Positions 25,801 through 35,206 of a stretch of 64,000 bases of DNA are shown here, one piece after another. The DNA comes from Channallabes apus (taxonomy: Eukaryota; Chordata; Actinopteri; Siluriformes; Clariidae). Numbering within the stretch: position 1 is the first letter of the stretch; each line of letters opens with the position of its first letter. Location: the NCBI GenBank assembly GCA_030522415.1, contig CM060127.1, forward strand, positions 10,067,207-10,131,206. Direction: 5' to 3'. Below the pieces are notes generated by a model that ran no database searches, had not been told where the DNA came from, and saw nothing but the letters and a program-made list of their open reading frames with translations. The translations under genes and the position numbers were made by a program.

Positions 25801-28800
25801 CTGAAGTCGATGCAAATACTGAGTGTCTTCACCAGACATACACACGGTGTGTATTACGCTCTCCAATTTAATCACGCGACAGAACCGGATTAACGCTGGC
25901 AGCCCTGACGATGAGTGCGTGATTACAGGAAATCTGACATTCTGCTTTGAAGGGAAACAAAATTAAGGAAGGAAGTGTGTAATGTCATTCACTTTACAGA
26001 GATACACAGGAGGAAAAGAAAAAGACAATGAGTGATAGAATTTTAACAATGTTTAATTATGTGTGTCATCCGAGACATTTATATAAAGCACCAGTCAAAC
26101 GTTTGGATATAACTTTCTACATTCTAGAACAAAACTGGATTTTTCTTTTTAATCCCACATGCGGCATTAGGGAATTAAGTAACAACAGTAACAGTCAGTT
26201 GTTATTTTAGGACATGAAGGTCAGCTGTTCTTCAGCAGTTCTAGCAAGAACAGTATTTACAAAACCCATCACACACCAAGATGAAACTGTCTCTCATGAA
26301 GACCTTCCCAAGTTCACTCAGAGCCTCAGAAATCACAGATTAACAAACAGCACCTCAGATTAGAGCCGTTATGAAGGATTTACAGATCATGAGAAGCAGA
26401 TATACATCTCAATATCAACTGTTAAGACTAGATTATTGTGTATTTTGAAAAAATTGTTTAGCATTGTTTAACAAAGAATGTAGAAATAAATAAAAATCAG
26501 GAAAAAAAAACAACAGTTAGAATAAGGGGTGTACAAACTTTTGACTGGTCATAAATGCTACAGAATTTTTTTCCGTGTGGAGTCAAGAAGCATCACCAGT
26601 GCTCATATTATTATTATTATTATTATTAACCAATTAATTTATTTTGGGTCATATCACAATCTAAAACACCCATAAAAACACGTGATCTCAGGAATCTATA
26701 CTATTTTCTTGTGTTTTTCTTCTCCTCAGTGTCGTTAGAGCTACGAGCTCCGACCCTCAGCACCATCTCTGTGCACCACACAGTGTTCAAGAAGTAGATC
26801 ACATCCCGCCGGCCACCACCGCAAGGATCTCACACACCTTTGGGCAACTTGGTATTGTTCATTTTACAGCTAAACTATTGCTTCGACTCCTCAGACATGA
26901 CGGTCCTGTAAGACGTCTGGAACATCGTCTGCCTTTGCAGCACCAGATCTCCTGTAGCATCCTGTTCAAGTGACTTCGAGCAAACCAGACTGCTGTTATT
27001 AAAGTTCTGCTAAACAGCGAAAACAAGCAAACTGCTGCACACACTCTTAGTCAAATCTTTTTGCATGCTTGGAGATACACTACTGTTCATTTGCATGTGT
27101 GTGTGTTTAAGGTACACTCCTTCACACCTTGCTCCTTTGCTAAAGTAAAGGTATTAGAGACGAGGGGAAATTTGTGATTTTGTGATTCTTTTGTGTGGTG
27201 ATTCACATCACATTATGGAAAAACACAAGCATTAAAAGCCACCGATCTGCCTTTTTCTTCAAACTCCATGACTGAACTAATCTCGGATAATTACTTATTA
27301 AACTTTTGTTAAAAGGTTTAAAATTGTAACAAAATCCAGAAAATAATTTATCGAAGATATCAAGATATTTCTAAAGTCACGATTCTTATAGAATCACAAT
27401 TTTAATCGAATCGACACTGAGGTATCGTGACAATATGATATCGGGAGGTGACTGGTGATTCCCATCTCTAGTGTGTGTGTGTGTGGTTTGAAATACAAGG
27501 TTGTTTCCTTTTCACAGGTCACATTTTCTTGGGATGATTTTATTAAAGCTTTATGTACACACACACACGCTGAGTTCTAGTGCTAATAATATTTCAGCTG
27601 TTTTTTTTTTTGGAGTGGGTGGAGTTATAGCAAACTGCCTAAGCGGGGTTTTCTCAGTGTGATCTGGCAACCCTGTTGAGCACAGAGCGAGTGCAGCAGG
27701 AGGAGTTTAATCTCAGCACAGCGTACGTACCTTTACAGAAGGTCTGTTGAGGCCCATGTTGTTCAGGTCTTCATGCACACGGTCCAGCAGCCAGAGGAGA
27801 AACTCCTGAGCATCGTGCTGAGCGTTTCCTCTGTACTGCATGGCGCGCTTCGACACGGCGTTCTGTACAGGAGAAAAGCCGAGAGTTACAGAGCGTCGGG
27901 CCTGACTGCAATAATGTACTGCTCATTGCTGAGGTACGCGTGGATTCTATAATCTGATTGGACAGAGGGTGTGTGTGAGATGTCTGGATAACCGCACATT
28001 ATTGCTTTTACAGTAAGAGCTCATACAGCAGGATTTGTACAGCAGACGCTTCACACACACACAAACACATTACAGCCGTACAGGAGCTTTAAAAAAAAAA
28101 AAAACCTGCGTCTCAGGAGAATGATGTCTGTCTGGGAGAAATAAAGTAATATGAATTATTTTAGTTGGTTGGATCGATAACAACATAGGAATGAGCACCA
28201 ATCACTGATCAGTGTTTTTCCAATCAACCAATCACTGACCACTGTCCGCTTCCCATCAACCAATGACTGATCAGCTTTTCTTCCTCATCCAATCACTGAT
28301 TTGTACAGCAACTTAAAAAAAAAAAAAAAAGGGCAATTGCATAATTTTTCAACATAATCTCCTTGCTTTTTAAATGCACTTTGTCTATCTGTCAACAGGC
28401 TTTTATATTCCCTCATTAAAAACTGTTTTGGGCAGTTTAACTGAATCTTCGACCTCGTAAGCCTACTTTCAGAGGACCAACCAGGTGAAAGTCCAATGAA
28501 CTCTCAAAGTAATACTTAGGAAATCGCTCCTAAGTGGCCAAAAACTCTCAGAGAGGCGTTATTTCTGGTCCTACTTTTAGGAGTACGAGCTATAGGAAAT
28601 CACTCCTATGTCCGCCAAAATGTAAGAGAGCTCCGGAGGTGTCCTAACCGGTTAGGATTAGACAGGAAACGGCATTCAGGCAGAGACGCGCAGGGAGGAG
28701 AGACGTTTTAGTAACACTGGATAACATGGAGCTCATAAAAGAAAGGTTTATGAAAGAAAATTATGATATAATACTTTTTGTAACACATCACATGGAGTAT

Positions 28801-30327
28801 GTAGTAACTGGTCCATTAACAAACAGTTTGTATGCCGTCCCTGTAGCAACTTTACGTTTTTAGTAACAGCAAAGATGGAGCTTTGAAACAGTGATGTTGA
28901 TTTGATGATGATTTGAGTTTGCCACAGGTCACAACGTTGGAAAAACTAAATCATACTTTGATCTCACAGGACCACAAATCATGCACAAATTTTTACATTT
29001 CTACACCACACAGCGTGAAACCAACGAAAAACAAGTGGCATCCATGCACATCGCTCATTTCCCTGGATTTGTGAAATAAATCACCCTGAGCACCAACGAG
29101 GAGGAGGCTTACATGAACCAAAAACACTCAACACTTAAGTGATTATGGATGCAACATGATCATCGATTTAACATTCAATATATAAAACTCCAATAACAAA
29201 CTGCCGTCCACTCAATTTTAATCGTTAGAGGTAAAAGTAGGGCAGAATTCTCCTTTAATTATATCTTTACATTTCTTCCTCCCCTTCTGCAAACAAAAAA
29301 CGCTCTCATGTTTCATTTCAAGGTCATTTTGATCGGACTATGACATTCCTACACAAGTCCATTACATGAGCTTGACACAGACGTGATTGGAGCAGAGGGA
29401 TTACGATGACGTCCTGGAGCCGAGTCACGCACGCTTACGTGCTGTCACACAACTGTGGCTGTTTTTCCACAATCTACAACAATCGCTATAATGCACTACC
29501 TACTTTGCGTCACACGCTTTTCTAGGAGCAGTCCTACACCTGGCTGAAAGTAAGAGTAGGAAGCTTCATAAATAAGTTTTATGTCCTACTCTCAGCTAGG
29601 AATATTTTCAGTCCTAAATGAACTTTAAAGCACAATTACTAGGAGTAATTCTGAGACGCTTGGTAAATACAAGCCCAGGACTATAGGGAAAAGGCTTTAA
29701 CACCTCAAAACCTCAGACTCGATTGTACCTTTTAGCCTTGTTACACCTGATAGCCAAAAGTATGCGCACCCCTAACCAGGACTCAACACCGACCCTTCGG
29801 CTCACCTTGAATTCTCGGCTCTGCTGGGGAGTGTACTCGAACGTCCACAGAGCTCGGACGAGTCCCGCCAGCTGCTCGGTCACTTCTCCTTTCTCCTTCC
29901 TGGGTGGATGAACTCCGTTGGCTTTGGGTTTATCTTCCTCCTCTTCTTGTCCACGAAACTGTTCGAGTGCTAAATACTCTGCGAAGAGCTCCGTGTTGCT
30001 TAGACACTGCAGGACGGCGTTCATGAAGCACGTGTTGCCGTGGTTCTTCAGACCGGCCACTCCGGGCACTTTGTCCCGACTGAGGAAGCCGCCGCAGTCG
30101 CTGTCATCCGAAGCCACCGATCCCTTGCCTTCGTTTTTAAACGCAGCGAATCCTCCATCATCCTTTTCTCCTTCGGGCGGCTGAAGTTCGGATCCGAAAT
30201 GCGACAGTGTGGACAGGGTCTTGAGCACCCGGCTCATAAAACTGCCCACGGATCGCACCGAGCCGCGCCGGAACAGCTTCTTCCCGAGGCTGGACTTTTT
30301 CTCTTTGCTCGAGACTTTGCTCGACAT
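7943..30327 (-). CDS. usp31: Ubiquitin carboxyl-terminal hydrolase 31 (complete gene, 16 coding exons)
   Basis: A deubiquitinase of the USP (C19) family that cleaves isopeptide bonds to ubiquitin; human USP31 has been implicated in NF-kB signalling. Coding exons run from 30327 down to 7943 and join to 1278 codons plus stop (human about 1350). The N-terminus has RSVGSFMSRVLKTLSTLSH. The Cys box holds C100 in GLKNHGNTCFMN. Zinc-binding CxxC pairs are C255/C258 and C580/C583. A Ubl-like insert starts PLYVTVVYQGK at about 282. The His box GGHYTAYCKN has H684, followed by FDDSDV at 700-705. A Ser/Lys-rich tail of about 490 residues keeps the conserved GLSFFKSALRQKETRR. The start ATG sits in a strong Kozak context (GCCGCCATGT). 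All phases agree and no frameshift was seen. The paralogue usp43 is the main alternative; the N-terminus and tail favour usp31. Confidence 0.95.
9982..10134 (-). CDS. usp31: usp31 exon 15 (residues 740-791)
   Basis: Encodes STSSSLCEHWINRLPGSKPP then SSRRTSLASLAESMEF, the start of the Ser-rich tail. 153 nt; donor ACG|GTGAGG. Confidence 0.93.
10308..10466 (-). CDS. usp31: usp31 exon 14 (residues 687-740)
   Basis: Encodes YCKNSIDGLWYCFDDSDVQ, with the third catalytic-site residue region FDD, then QTAYILFYQRR, the end of the USP domain. 159 nt; donor GCTG|GTGAGA. Confidence 0.94.
10625..10850 (-). CDS. usp31: usp31 exon 13 (residues 612-687)
   Basis: Encodes EGDRRVKMQNMVHFPL, the USP31/43-type insert SQSSWSLPSHWSPWRRPYGL, and the His box MHGGHYT with H684. 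Donor ACAG|GTAACA. 226 nt. Confidence 0.94.
12162..12281 (-). CDS. usp31: usp31 exon 12 (residues 572-611)
   Basis: Encodes LAPDDAWRCPHCKQLQQG, the second zinc-binding CxxC pair (C580, C583), then LPDVLILHLKRFRQ, a USP signature. 120 nt, phase 0-0, so skipping it would keep the frame. The acceptor follows (UG)17 and GUGUUCCAG. Confidence 0.94.
12743..12872 (-). CDS. usp31: usp31 exon 11 (residues 528-571)
   Basis: Encodes EEEYVPDAESVYLHREQHHQ then CTLAQCFQLYTKEEQ. Ends in phase 0 at CAG|GTAATG. 130 nt. Confidence 0.93.
13185..13262 (-). CDS. usp31: usp31 exon 10 (residues 502-528)
   Basis: Encodes AYKSCGAGGPPHVKIVVEWD then KETKD and a split Tyr codon. 78 nt; donor ATTA|GTAAGT. Confidence 0.92.
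13665..13852. repeat. tetranucleotide microsatellite (GATA/GACA) in usp31 intron 9
   Basis: Interrupted GATA, GACA and GAGA units, broken near 13763-13787 by unique sequence. Confidence 0.85.
14003..14097 (-). CDS. usp31: usp31 exon 9 (residues 471-502)
   Basis: Encodes VGPLSLRVVGVVGITYLLPQ then EEFPLCHPTVE. The acceptor is TTAG rather than CAG; donor AGAG|GTTGGG. 95 nt. Confidence 0.92.
14206..15785 (-). mobile_element. Tc1-like DNA transposon, nearly intact, in usp31 intron 8
   Basis: Bounded by TA duplications (14204-14205 and 15786-15787). Inverted repeats of 213 bp span 14206-14418 and 15573-15785 and start CAAACCGGATTCC. Each repeat carries the motif AAAAAAGTTGGGAC or a close variant at both its outer and inner end, the IR/DR layout of Tc1 elements. 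The transposase is on the minus strand with one visible frameshift. High repeat identity suggests a fairly recent insertion. Confidence 0.92.
14426..15488 (-). pseudogene. Tc1-like transposase, one frameshift
   Basis: The open part runs from MIGYKKSF at 15488 through a helix-turn-helix (GVTQRNIAKTLQLSSSTVHN) to the first catalytic Asp in WSDESRF. Near 14720 the frame shifts and then continues with QDNARPH and SPDLSPIENIW, ending at 14426-14428. The spacing between the second Asp and the Glu is 34 residues, so this is a DD34E enzyme. No other disruption was obvious. Confidence 0.88.
15870..15981 (-). CDS. usp31: usp31 exon 8 (residues 433-470)
   Basis: Encodes FGLPFVLYMERTVTWDVLQK then AILEKMHHLLRQGVYIQ. 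112 nt; donor CAG|GTCGGT. The next intron holds a Tc1 element. Confidence 0.93.
16343..16514 (-). CDS. usp31: usp31 exon 7 (residues 376-433)
   Basis: Encodes a linker (SLLANLNQNNVKFGTDSSR) and the conserved KMILLICNRACIGHQGR. Acceptor TTTTCACAG, donor GGAG|GTAGCC. 172 nt. Confidence 0.92.
16601..16748 (-). CDS. usp31: usp31 exon 6 (residues 327-376)
   Basis: Encodes FVLTEMYYDGFHRSFCD, a run of Asp, then IIQESDSIFAFETPE. 148 nt; donor AGAG|GTACTC. The next intron is 86 bp. Confidence 0.93.
16983..17030. repeat. (CA)n microsatellite in usp31 intron 5
   Basis: About 24 uninterrupted CA units. Confidence 0.95.
17623..18618 (+). mobile_element. hAT-family element (996 bp) nested in the Tc1 relic
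   Basis: The termini TAGGGTTGG and CCAACCCTA are flanked by a perfect 8-bp duplication GCTGGAGC (17615-17622 and 18619-18626), the hAT signature. The right subterminal region has repeated ACCGGT/GGCACCGG motifs. It keeps a BED-finger-like segment but no catalytic domain, so it is non-autonomous. Confidence 0.88.
17859..18080 (+). pseudogene. BED-type zinc-finger fragment of a hAT transposase
   Basis: The frame reads RLYFTRKDSDTATCSECFTA and then KGGNTSNLMKHSR. This gives the C-x2-C plus late His arrangement and the GGNTSNLMKH motif of BED fingers. The usual second His context (HLR) is HSR, and the frame stops soon after. No dimerisation or catalytic domain follows. Confidence 0.65.
19673..19808 (-). 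CDS. usp31: usp31 exon 5 (residues 281-326)
   Basis: Encodes PLYVTVVYQGKYSHCMRIGV and on to ETKIPPDQ, the start of the ubiquitin-like insert of USP31/43. The acceptor is preceded by a run of 29 C in the transcript (19813-19841 on the plus strand). Donor CAG|GTGTCC. Confidence 0.93.
19813..19841. repeat. G29 homopolymer at the usp31 exon 5 acceptor
   Basis: Plus strand is 29 consecutive G. In the usp31 transcript this is C29 immediately before TCAG|exon 5, so it is the polypyrimidine tract. Assembly length may be inexact. Confidence 0.9.
20300..20878. mobile_element. hAT-like fragment with one recognisable end, usp31 intron 4
   Basis: The right end reads AATACTCGACTACTAAAATA then TTCGACAGCTGCAGCCCT, like the end of fish hAT elements. 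A short open stretch at 20311 (MERSDKVINEPRDEETSERK) resembles an N-terminal exon. A related terminal sequence recurs near 21530-21590. The left end was not found. Confidence 0.35.
21157..21250. repeat. 13-bp minisatellite in usp31 intron 4
   Basis: About seven near-perfect copies of ACCCTGGACCGAG. Both strands translate without stops, which explains the repetitive open frames here. Confidence 0.93.
21251..25037 (-). other. rest of usp31 intron 4
   Basis: Apart from the mariner scrap at 22577-22720, I see only unconserved sequence, A/T tracts and a (TTG)/(CAA)-rich piece near 23928-23942. No hidden exon is needed: exon 4 and exon 5 join in phase. Confidence 0.5.
22577..22720 (-). mobile_element. 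mariner-like end fragment
   Basis: Starts with the shared terminus GGGGCGTTCGAGTCAAACAG. It continues with the reverse complement of the GPLKEFLGGQ coding part (GGCCTCCCAGGAACTCCTTT). Internal sequence is deleted. Confidence 0.6.
25038..25130 (-). CDS. usp31: usp31 exon 4 (residues 250-281)
   Basis: Encodes SSLTCPHCQKQSNTFDPFLC, the first zinc-binding CxxC pair (C255, C258), then ISLPIPLPHT. The preceding intron is only 88 bp. Donor CTCG|GTAAGT. Confidence 0.93.
25219..25313 (-). CDS. usp31: usp31 exon 3 (residues 219-250)
   Basis: Encodes a variable acidic/proline stretch (PPLEEDDGALEG) and the conserved FVQELFQAQYR. 95 nt, ending within the Arg codon; donor ACAG|GTACAA. Confidence 0.92.
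26092..26547. mobile_element. Tc1-derived short element in usp31 intron 2
   Basis: The ends CAGTCAAACGTTTGGA and TACAAACTTTTGACTG are inverted copies. The internal sequence, such as CCTCAGAAATCACAGATTAA, is typical of deleted Tc1 elements. Not coding. Confidence 0.65.
26548..27730 (-). other. rest of usp31 intron 2
   Basis: Holds an (ATT)n tract near 26608-26628, and between about 27340 and 27474 an hAT-like end rich in GATATC/ATCG motifs that stops at CCCATCTCTAG. No exon recognised. Confidence 0.4.
27731..27862 (-). CDS. usp31: usp31 exon 2 (residues 175-218)
   Basis: Encodes NAVSKRAMQYRGNAQHDAQE then FLLWLLDRVHEDLN, the conserved QHDAQEF region of the USP fold. Acceptor TGTACAG, donor AAG|GTACGT. 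132 nt, phase 0-0. Confidence 0.95.
28195..28312. repeat. short degenerate tandem repeat in usp31 intron 1
   Basis: Four units of about 30 bp based on CCAATCACTGATCAG followed by a pyrimidine-rich stretch. Confidence 0.55.
28440..29690. mobile_element. possible PIF/Harbinger-type non-autonomous element, usp31 intron 1
   Basis: Both sides are rich in TCCTA/TAGGA motifs (TTTTAGGAGTACGAG near 28577; ACTAGGAGTAATTCTGAG near 29639). The right end TAAATACAAGCCC resembles ends of fish Harbinger MITEs I know. I could not define a matching left end or a TWA duplication. Confidence 0.3.
29806..30327 (-). CDS. usp31: usp31 exon 1 (residues 1-174)
   Basis: Starts at ATG 30327. It carries the basic Ser-rich N-terminus, the RSVGSFMSRVLKTLSTLSH motif and the Cys box with the catalytic C100 (NHGNTCFMNAVLQCLSNTE). 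It ends REFK at an AAG|GTGAGC donor, phase 0, 522 nt. Confidence 0.95.
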
Positions 30328-30926
30328 GGCGGCTGACTTTATAACACTCAGGCAGCGTAGAAAAAAAAATAATCACAAAAAAATATTTTGTCAGTCGTGT
30401 CTGTGAGCTGCCATAGTAGCTCAGCTGATCGATTATTGTACCCTGTTTATGACATCGATTTAAAGGTGCATTCTGTAAGATTTGTTTGTGAAGACTCTAC
30501 AGCGGGCTAAGTAGGCTCGACGTTCGGATGATTCCTGATCATGTTTAGTATTCCGATCACTTATGTCAGGAGGCGTATCCAACGAAAAAGACGCGTCTCG
30601 GACCGGATGTCAGTTTTTAAAACAGCTTATCAGAGCAGCTTCATCGTGTCCTACAAGTCTTATTTGCACAAAGAAGGAACTTTGCAAAAGAATGCAAAAA
30701 AAATCCCCTATAATCTGGACCTTCAGTGACAGAGCAGTGCGTGCGTGTGTGTGTGTGTGTGTAAATCAGCCCAGACTGAGTGTCAGCTCTGTCTCAGCCA
30801 GGAATGTCCATCTTCAGCTCATCACTGGAAGAGTTTGGTCCCAAAACTGCACTGAGTAGCTGAGATGAACAGCTCGCTAGAACATGATGAAGAGGCCATC
30901 ACTCTGAGTCTGATCACATCCTCATC

Positions 30927-30965
<39 letters not shown>

Positions 30966-31244
30966 TCTCTAAGGTTAAAGAATACACAGTACTAAAGTTA
31001 CAGGCAGGAAGACTGCAAATGCAAGCTAGGACCAAATGCACTAAATGTCCTGTCCTTGCTATAAGGGTCACTTTACATCCTAATGCACAGCAATAACACA
31101 CTTTATCCCTCACTTAGCGTTAGCAGCGTTAGCACCGTTAGCATCCCTGCATCACTGCACTGAAACCGCACCCGAGCAAAAGCAGAGAAATACCGAGCTA
31201 AATCATAACAAAAAATATGAATGTGTGAGAGAAATGTGTGTGTG

Positions 31245-31276
<32 letters not shown>

Positions 31277-31740
31277 GTGTGTGTGTGTGTGTGTGTTGAA
31301 GATAAAAAGAAAGCGTGTGTGTGTGTGTGTGTATCACTTATTAAGCTGCAGAGCCCTGCACAGTCAGTCCACTGCTAATGCTAACTATCTGATGCTAATG
31401 CTAATGCTAACACGGAGCTAAAGCTGATGCTAATGCTAACACAGAGATAGCGCTGATGCTAATGCTAACACAGAGATAGCGCTGATGCTAATGCTAACAC
31501 GAACACAGAGCTAACGCTGCTGCTGATGCTAATGCTGCTGCTAATGCTAGGCGCTAGCCGACGGCTCGGTGCAGTCAGCGCAGACCCGCAACTGCGATTT
31601 CCCCCGGCACCGCGTCCCGGACATCCCTTACAGCTGCAGAGACACGCAGCGTTGTTTGTTGTTGTTGTTGTTGTTTTTCCGGCGCGAGTCCGTGGTGCAG
31701 GTCGTCTCGCGCGCGCGCTCGCTCGCGCTCTTGTAGCTCT
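30328..31740 (-). promoter_or_regulatory. usp31 5' flank with CpG-rich block (candidate promoter)
   Basis: Upstream of the usp31 ATG. About 31545-31735 is CpG-dense (repeated GCGC, CGCGCG, CCGG), while the rest is AT-rich with (CA)n and (TA)n tracts. The dense block probably marks the transcription start, which would imply a noncoding 5' exon spliced to just before the ATG. No convincing donor was identified. Inference from composition only. Confidence 0.35.
31374..31556. repeat. GCTAATGCTAACAC-type minisatellite next to the CpG block
   Basis: About 30-bp units (GATGCTAATGCTAACACAGA plus GATAGCGCT) repeat three to four times, then decay to GCTGCTGATGCTAATG. It directly abuts the CpG-rich block. 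Confidence 0.85.
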
Positions 31741-34169
31741 CCTCTGGTTAAATCACTGACACTGCATTGGGGCGTTGAGGTTTATGACGTCACGTCCCCG
31801 GCCCGATATTGCACTTGCACACACACACACACACACAGAGAGCAGGGCGACTCTGAGCAGGTAAAGCCCGTGTTTCCTGACAGGTGGGGTTCCCCTACAT
31901 GCAGTGAAAGGTTTGTGCACCCTGACCATCACACCCATGGTGCTTCATCATTCCTCATCAAAGCTTCCCTGTGGAAATGATTCCTGCACAACAATCCTGG
32001 TGATAATAATCTCCTGAAATGTGTTTCTTCTTTCACACCCAGGACGTCTTACCTTATTTAAAGCTTCATGAATGTTATTGGGTTTTTTTTATATGCATTT
32101 GATAACAGGCTTTACTTCTCATCCGGGTCAATTGACCAATAACAATTTAGGGGAAAAGACAACTATTTTTACACAAAATTGTGTAAGATTGCATGGTTTT
32201 CTATTATGTCAAAATTTCTACTATGTTAATTTTTAGATAAAGTATCAGATCATAATCAGTTTTTATGTCCGATTTTTGACCGTTATAATTATAAAATGAG
32301 TGTCACCAATGATGGGCTTAAAAGCTTCTCATAAAGCTTCTCATAAACGCTGACATTTCTAAACAAATGAAGAGAGAGACACCTGACACGGCACTCTTCA
32401 TCTAGTGACCTCGAACACAGGGATAATTTCAAATTCACAAAACTCTTTTTTGTGTAACAGTTACACCAATTACATAGTTTGGGGTGACTAATATTTAATT
32501 CACATTATCAATTATAAAAAATATTTTAAAAAATCATAAATTTTTCATGATTTTAGTGTTTCACTTATTTTATAAGATATTGATGTTATGGTGAATCAGA
32601 TTTATTTTATGAAAAAAATATATATTTTTAAAAAAGTGTATGGTCTCACTTCCATGTATGATCATAGTGACAAGACATTTCCTTGAACTTGGCCTTTTAA
32701 AAAAAAAATGCTTCAATTAAAAATATTGAGAAAATGTGTTTCATGACTGACGTTATATTTTCTGAACATATACAAGTAATGGGTTTGTTATGTTAATTTC
32801 TATGATTTTAGTGCACTTCTGCACTTTCCATTATTTTTTCGTAGAATGACAGCAGTGTGTGTGTGACAGCGTTATAGGAGTGTATGAGCTGTGTGAAGTG
32901 CCCGGCACCTCAACCTGACTTAACAACTTAACAACACTAACCACACCCCAGGTCTTTTCATCCAACCTGATCTCACTAAATGCCCGGATAGCTAAATGAA
33001 TAAACACAGGTGAACTCCAAAATCTAGTGGAAGAGTCGAATATTATAATATGGAAATGATAGTAAATGACTTTATTATACAGTACAATGTCCACAATCAG
33101 CAGTAAGGCTCTCTGCACCTGGGCCTGTTAATGTTCATTTTATGTTAATGTTAATTAACAATCCATACAGTTTTATGTGGATAAAGTTTAATGAATGAGT
33201 TCTTTGATTATTGTCACCCAATACCTTAGAAATGGAGCTGGCGCTCTCCACTTACACATAATCAACATTTCCTTTCAAAGCCAAAGCATCTTAAATCATA
33301 GAGTACGAAATCCCTACTGCCTTTGAGCTGCTGTACTGTACATCCATTACACAACACGCTGTTTTAAAACAGGTGGAGGAGAAAATCGATTGCACCGGTA
33401 CGCACACGTGACAGAAAAAATAATCATTTGGCCGAGCATCAAGGACAACAGAATTGATCGAGATGCGAGGGTCAGTTGCCCGGGTACGAGCGTAATCAGA
33501 GATGCCAGATCGGCTGCAGTTCCTGTTTCACTTCTACAAATGTGCAAGTGTGACATCAGCATCTCTCAAGCTTTAAATCCAGAGGATCTGCAACGTGTGA
33601 AAGATGTACACAACATCGCTCAAGCGAGAGCACACTTTACTGAATATCAGCTCGCCCCAAGGTAATCGATACTCATTACAAGCACACAACTGCCAGAGTG
33701 ATATCGCTTTTATACAATAGCTCAGTAAACAAGAAATCAATACCAAGTAACGGAGACTTCACACACAATAAGGACAAACGTTTCATTTATTTTGGCTCCA
33801 CTATTAAAAACAGAGATGCTCCTCGACTCATAATGCGGTTCTGTCCTGGGGGAAAAAAAGGAAAAAAAAAAAACATCGCAAATATTGTCAAAAAGTAAAA
33901 TAAAAAAAATGTATGAAGGTGTATCACACGTCTTCATACAGTCGAAAAATCATCCAGTACATGGAGGCAGGGTAATCCAGGCAGTCTCTACAGAAGAAGC
34001 TGCGGTCACCCACAAGCATTTAGCTAGCTCTGGATGATTTACATGTACAGATGACTTGTATGGTGCATTGATTAAAATCATCTTCATTTGATGAGAAAAA
34101 AGAATAATTGTTTGTTGCTAGCGATGTAAGTGTCGCTAGAATTTTTACAAACAATGAAGAATCCCAGTG
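31741..34169. other. intergenic, little recognisable
   Basis: A Tc1-type scrap (GTGCACCCTGACCATCACAC) lies at 31915-31934. The rest is AT-rich. A 91-codon open frame at 33390-33665 resembles nothing I know and has no supporting signals. Confidence 0.45.
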
Positions 34170-34560
34170 CAGTCGTAGTAAAATCTCCTGCCACACTAAT
34201 GCACTTATCCCAGTGTTTCACTAGTGCCTGGACACCATCAAGGTAGAAGGTTTTCTTAGTACACCAGACCGTGATCGGACCGCCTGGCTGATTCACGTCT
34301 GAAACGCCGGCCTCCCAGGAACTCCTTTAATAACCCAAACATATGGAAATGTTTTAGAGCGAGGTCAGGACTGTACGGGGACGTGGTAATAAATCCCAGC
34401 CGAGTTCCTGTAACGTGCAAGGATCAGGTGTTCCACTCACTGAATGTTCACGGGAACGACTGCAGGACGTACAGTACGACGTACGGCCTTCTTTAAAACG
34501 AGAGTCTCATCACCGTCCTGTGCTTGAGGTCTTCTGTAAATGTCAATCGCTCGTATAAGC
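34170..34560 (-). mobile_element. mariner-like remnant
   Basis: The minus strand reads KTFYLDGVQALVKHWDKCIS then VAGDF, the mariner transposase C-terminus, with the GPLKEFLGGQ region near 34310. No terminal repeat is preserved here. Confidence 0.65.
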
Positions 34561-34608
34561 GCTTTTTAAAACACCATTAGTCCAGTCAGTTTAGTGAACC
34601 AGAACTAA

Positions 34609-35203
34609 TGCCTCTTTTCCACTGCATAGTACGGCACAGCACGGTTCAGTACAGCTCACTTCGGTTCGGCTCGGTTTGCGCTTCCACTGCAGTTTAGTAA
34701 CGCTTTAGAGTGGGCGGGATTATTCACGTGTCGTTATAGTTGCGGCGCCGATACTGCCGTGACATCATCGTAAACGCGCCACAAACAAACACACAACAAT
34801 GGAGCATATCGACGGCATGGTGTTCTTCATTCTCGGCATGTGGATGTTTTTAACAGCGAGACGAAGGAGTTTGTTTCAAAAGAGGCTGATGGCAGCCAAA
34901 GAAAATTTTTGATTAATACAAAAAGGTGCGTCCGATCCTTCTCTGGCTGTTTCTAAATATAGCGGTTCTGTTGTGTCTCGTGTCGCAAGTTCAGTGACGC
35001 AGTAATGACGATTTTCTCCGGCCAATCAGTGGCCAGCAGAGTTTACACGTCACGTTTTGGTAACGGTTCGGCGCGCTTGGAACCTCGGCTGAGGTGGTAC
35101 TAAAAAAAGGACCAGGTACCAGGTACTGCTCCCAGTGGAAAACCCCCCAAAAGTGAGCTGAACTGAACCGTGCCGTGCCGTACTATGCAGTGGAAAAGCG
35201 CCA
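34609..35203 (+). mobile_element. PIF/Harbinger-like MITE (595 bp)
   Basis: Inverted ends of about 45 bp start TGCCTCTTTTCCACTGCATA and TGGCGCTTTTCCACTGCATA. The flanks are TAA on both sides (34606-34608 and 35204-35206), the TWA duplication of PIF/Harbinger elements. The inside is CpG-rich compared with its surroundings. Confidence 0.75.
34799..34912 (+). CDS. 37-codon open frame inside the Harbinger-like MITE
   Basis: Begins MEHIDGMVFFILGMWMFLTA and continues with a basic RRRSLFQKRLMAAKENF. It has a hydrophobic segment followed by an Arg-rich stretch. It may be a relic of the N-terminus of a Harbinger protein or chance. Not supported as a gene. Confidence 0.2.
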   Translation: MEHIDGMVFFILGMWMFLTARRRSLFQKRLMAAKENF

Positions 35204-35206
35204 TAA

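Noticed and set aside
30328..30350. TATAAAG just upstream of the usp31 ATG as a TATA box
   Set aside because: It lies only about 15 bp before the ATG, so initiation would fall inside the coding region.
33390..33665. 91-codon plus-strand open frame
   Set aside because: No recognised domain, no splice or promoter context, isolated in AT-rich intergenic sequence.
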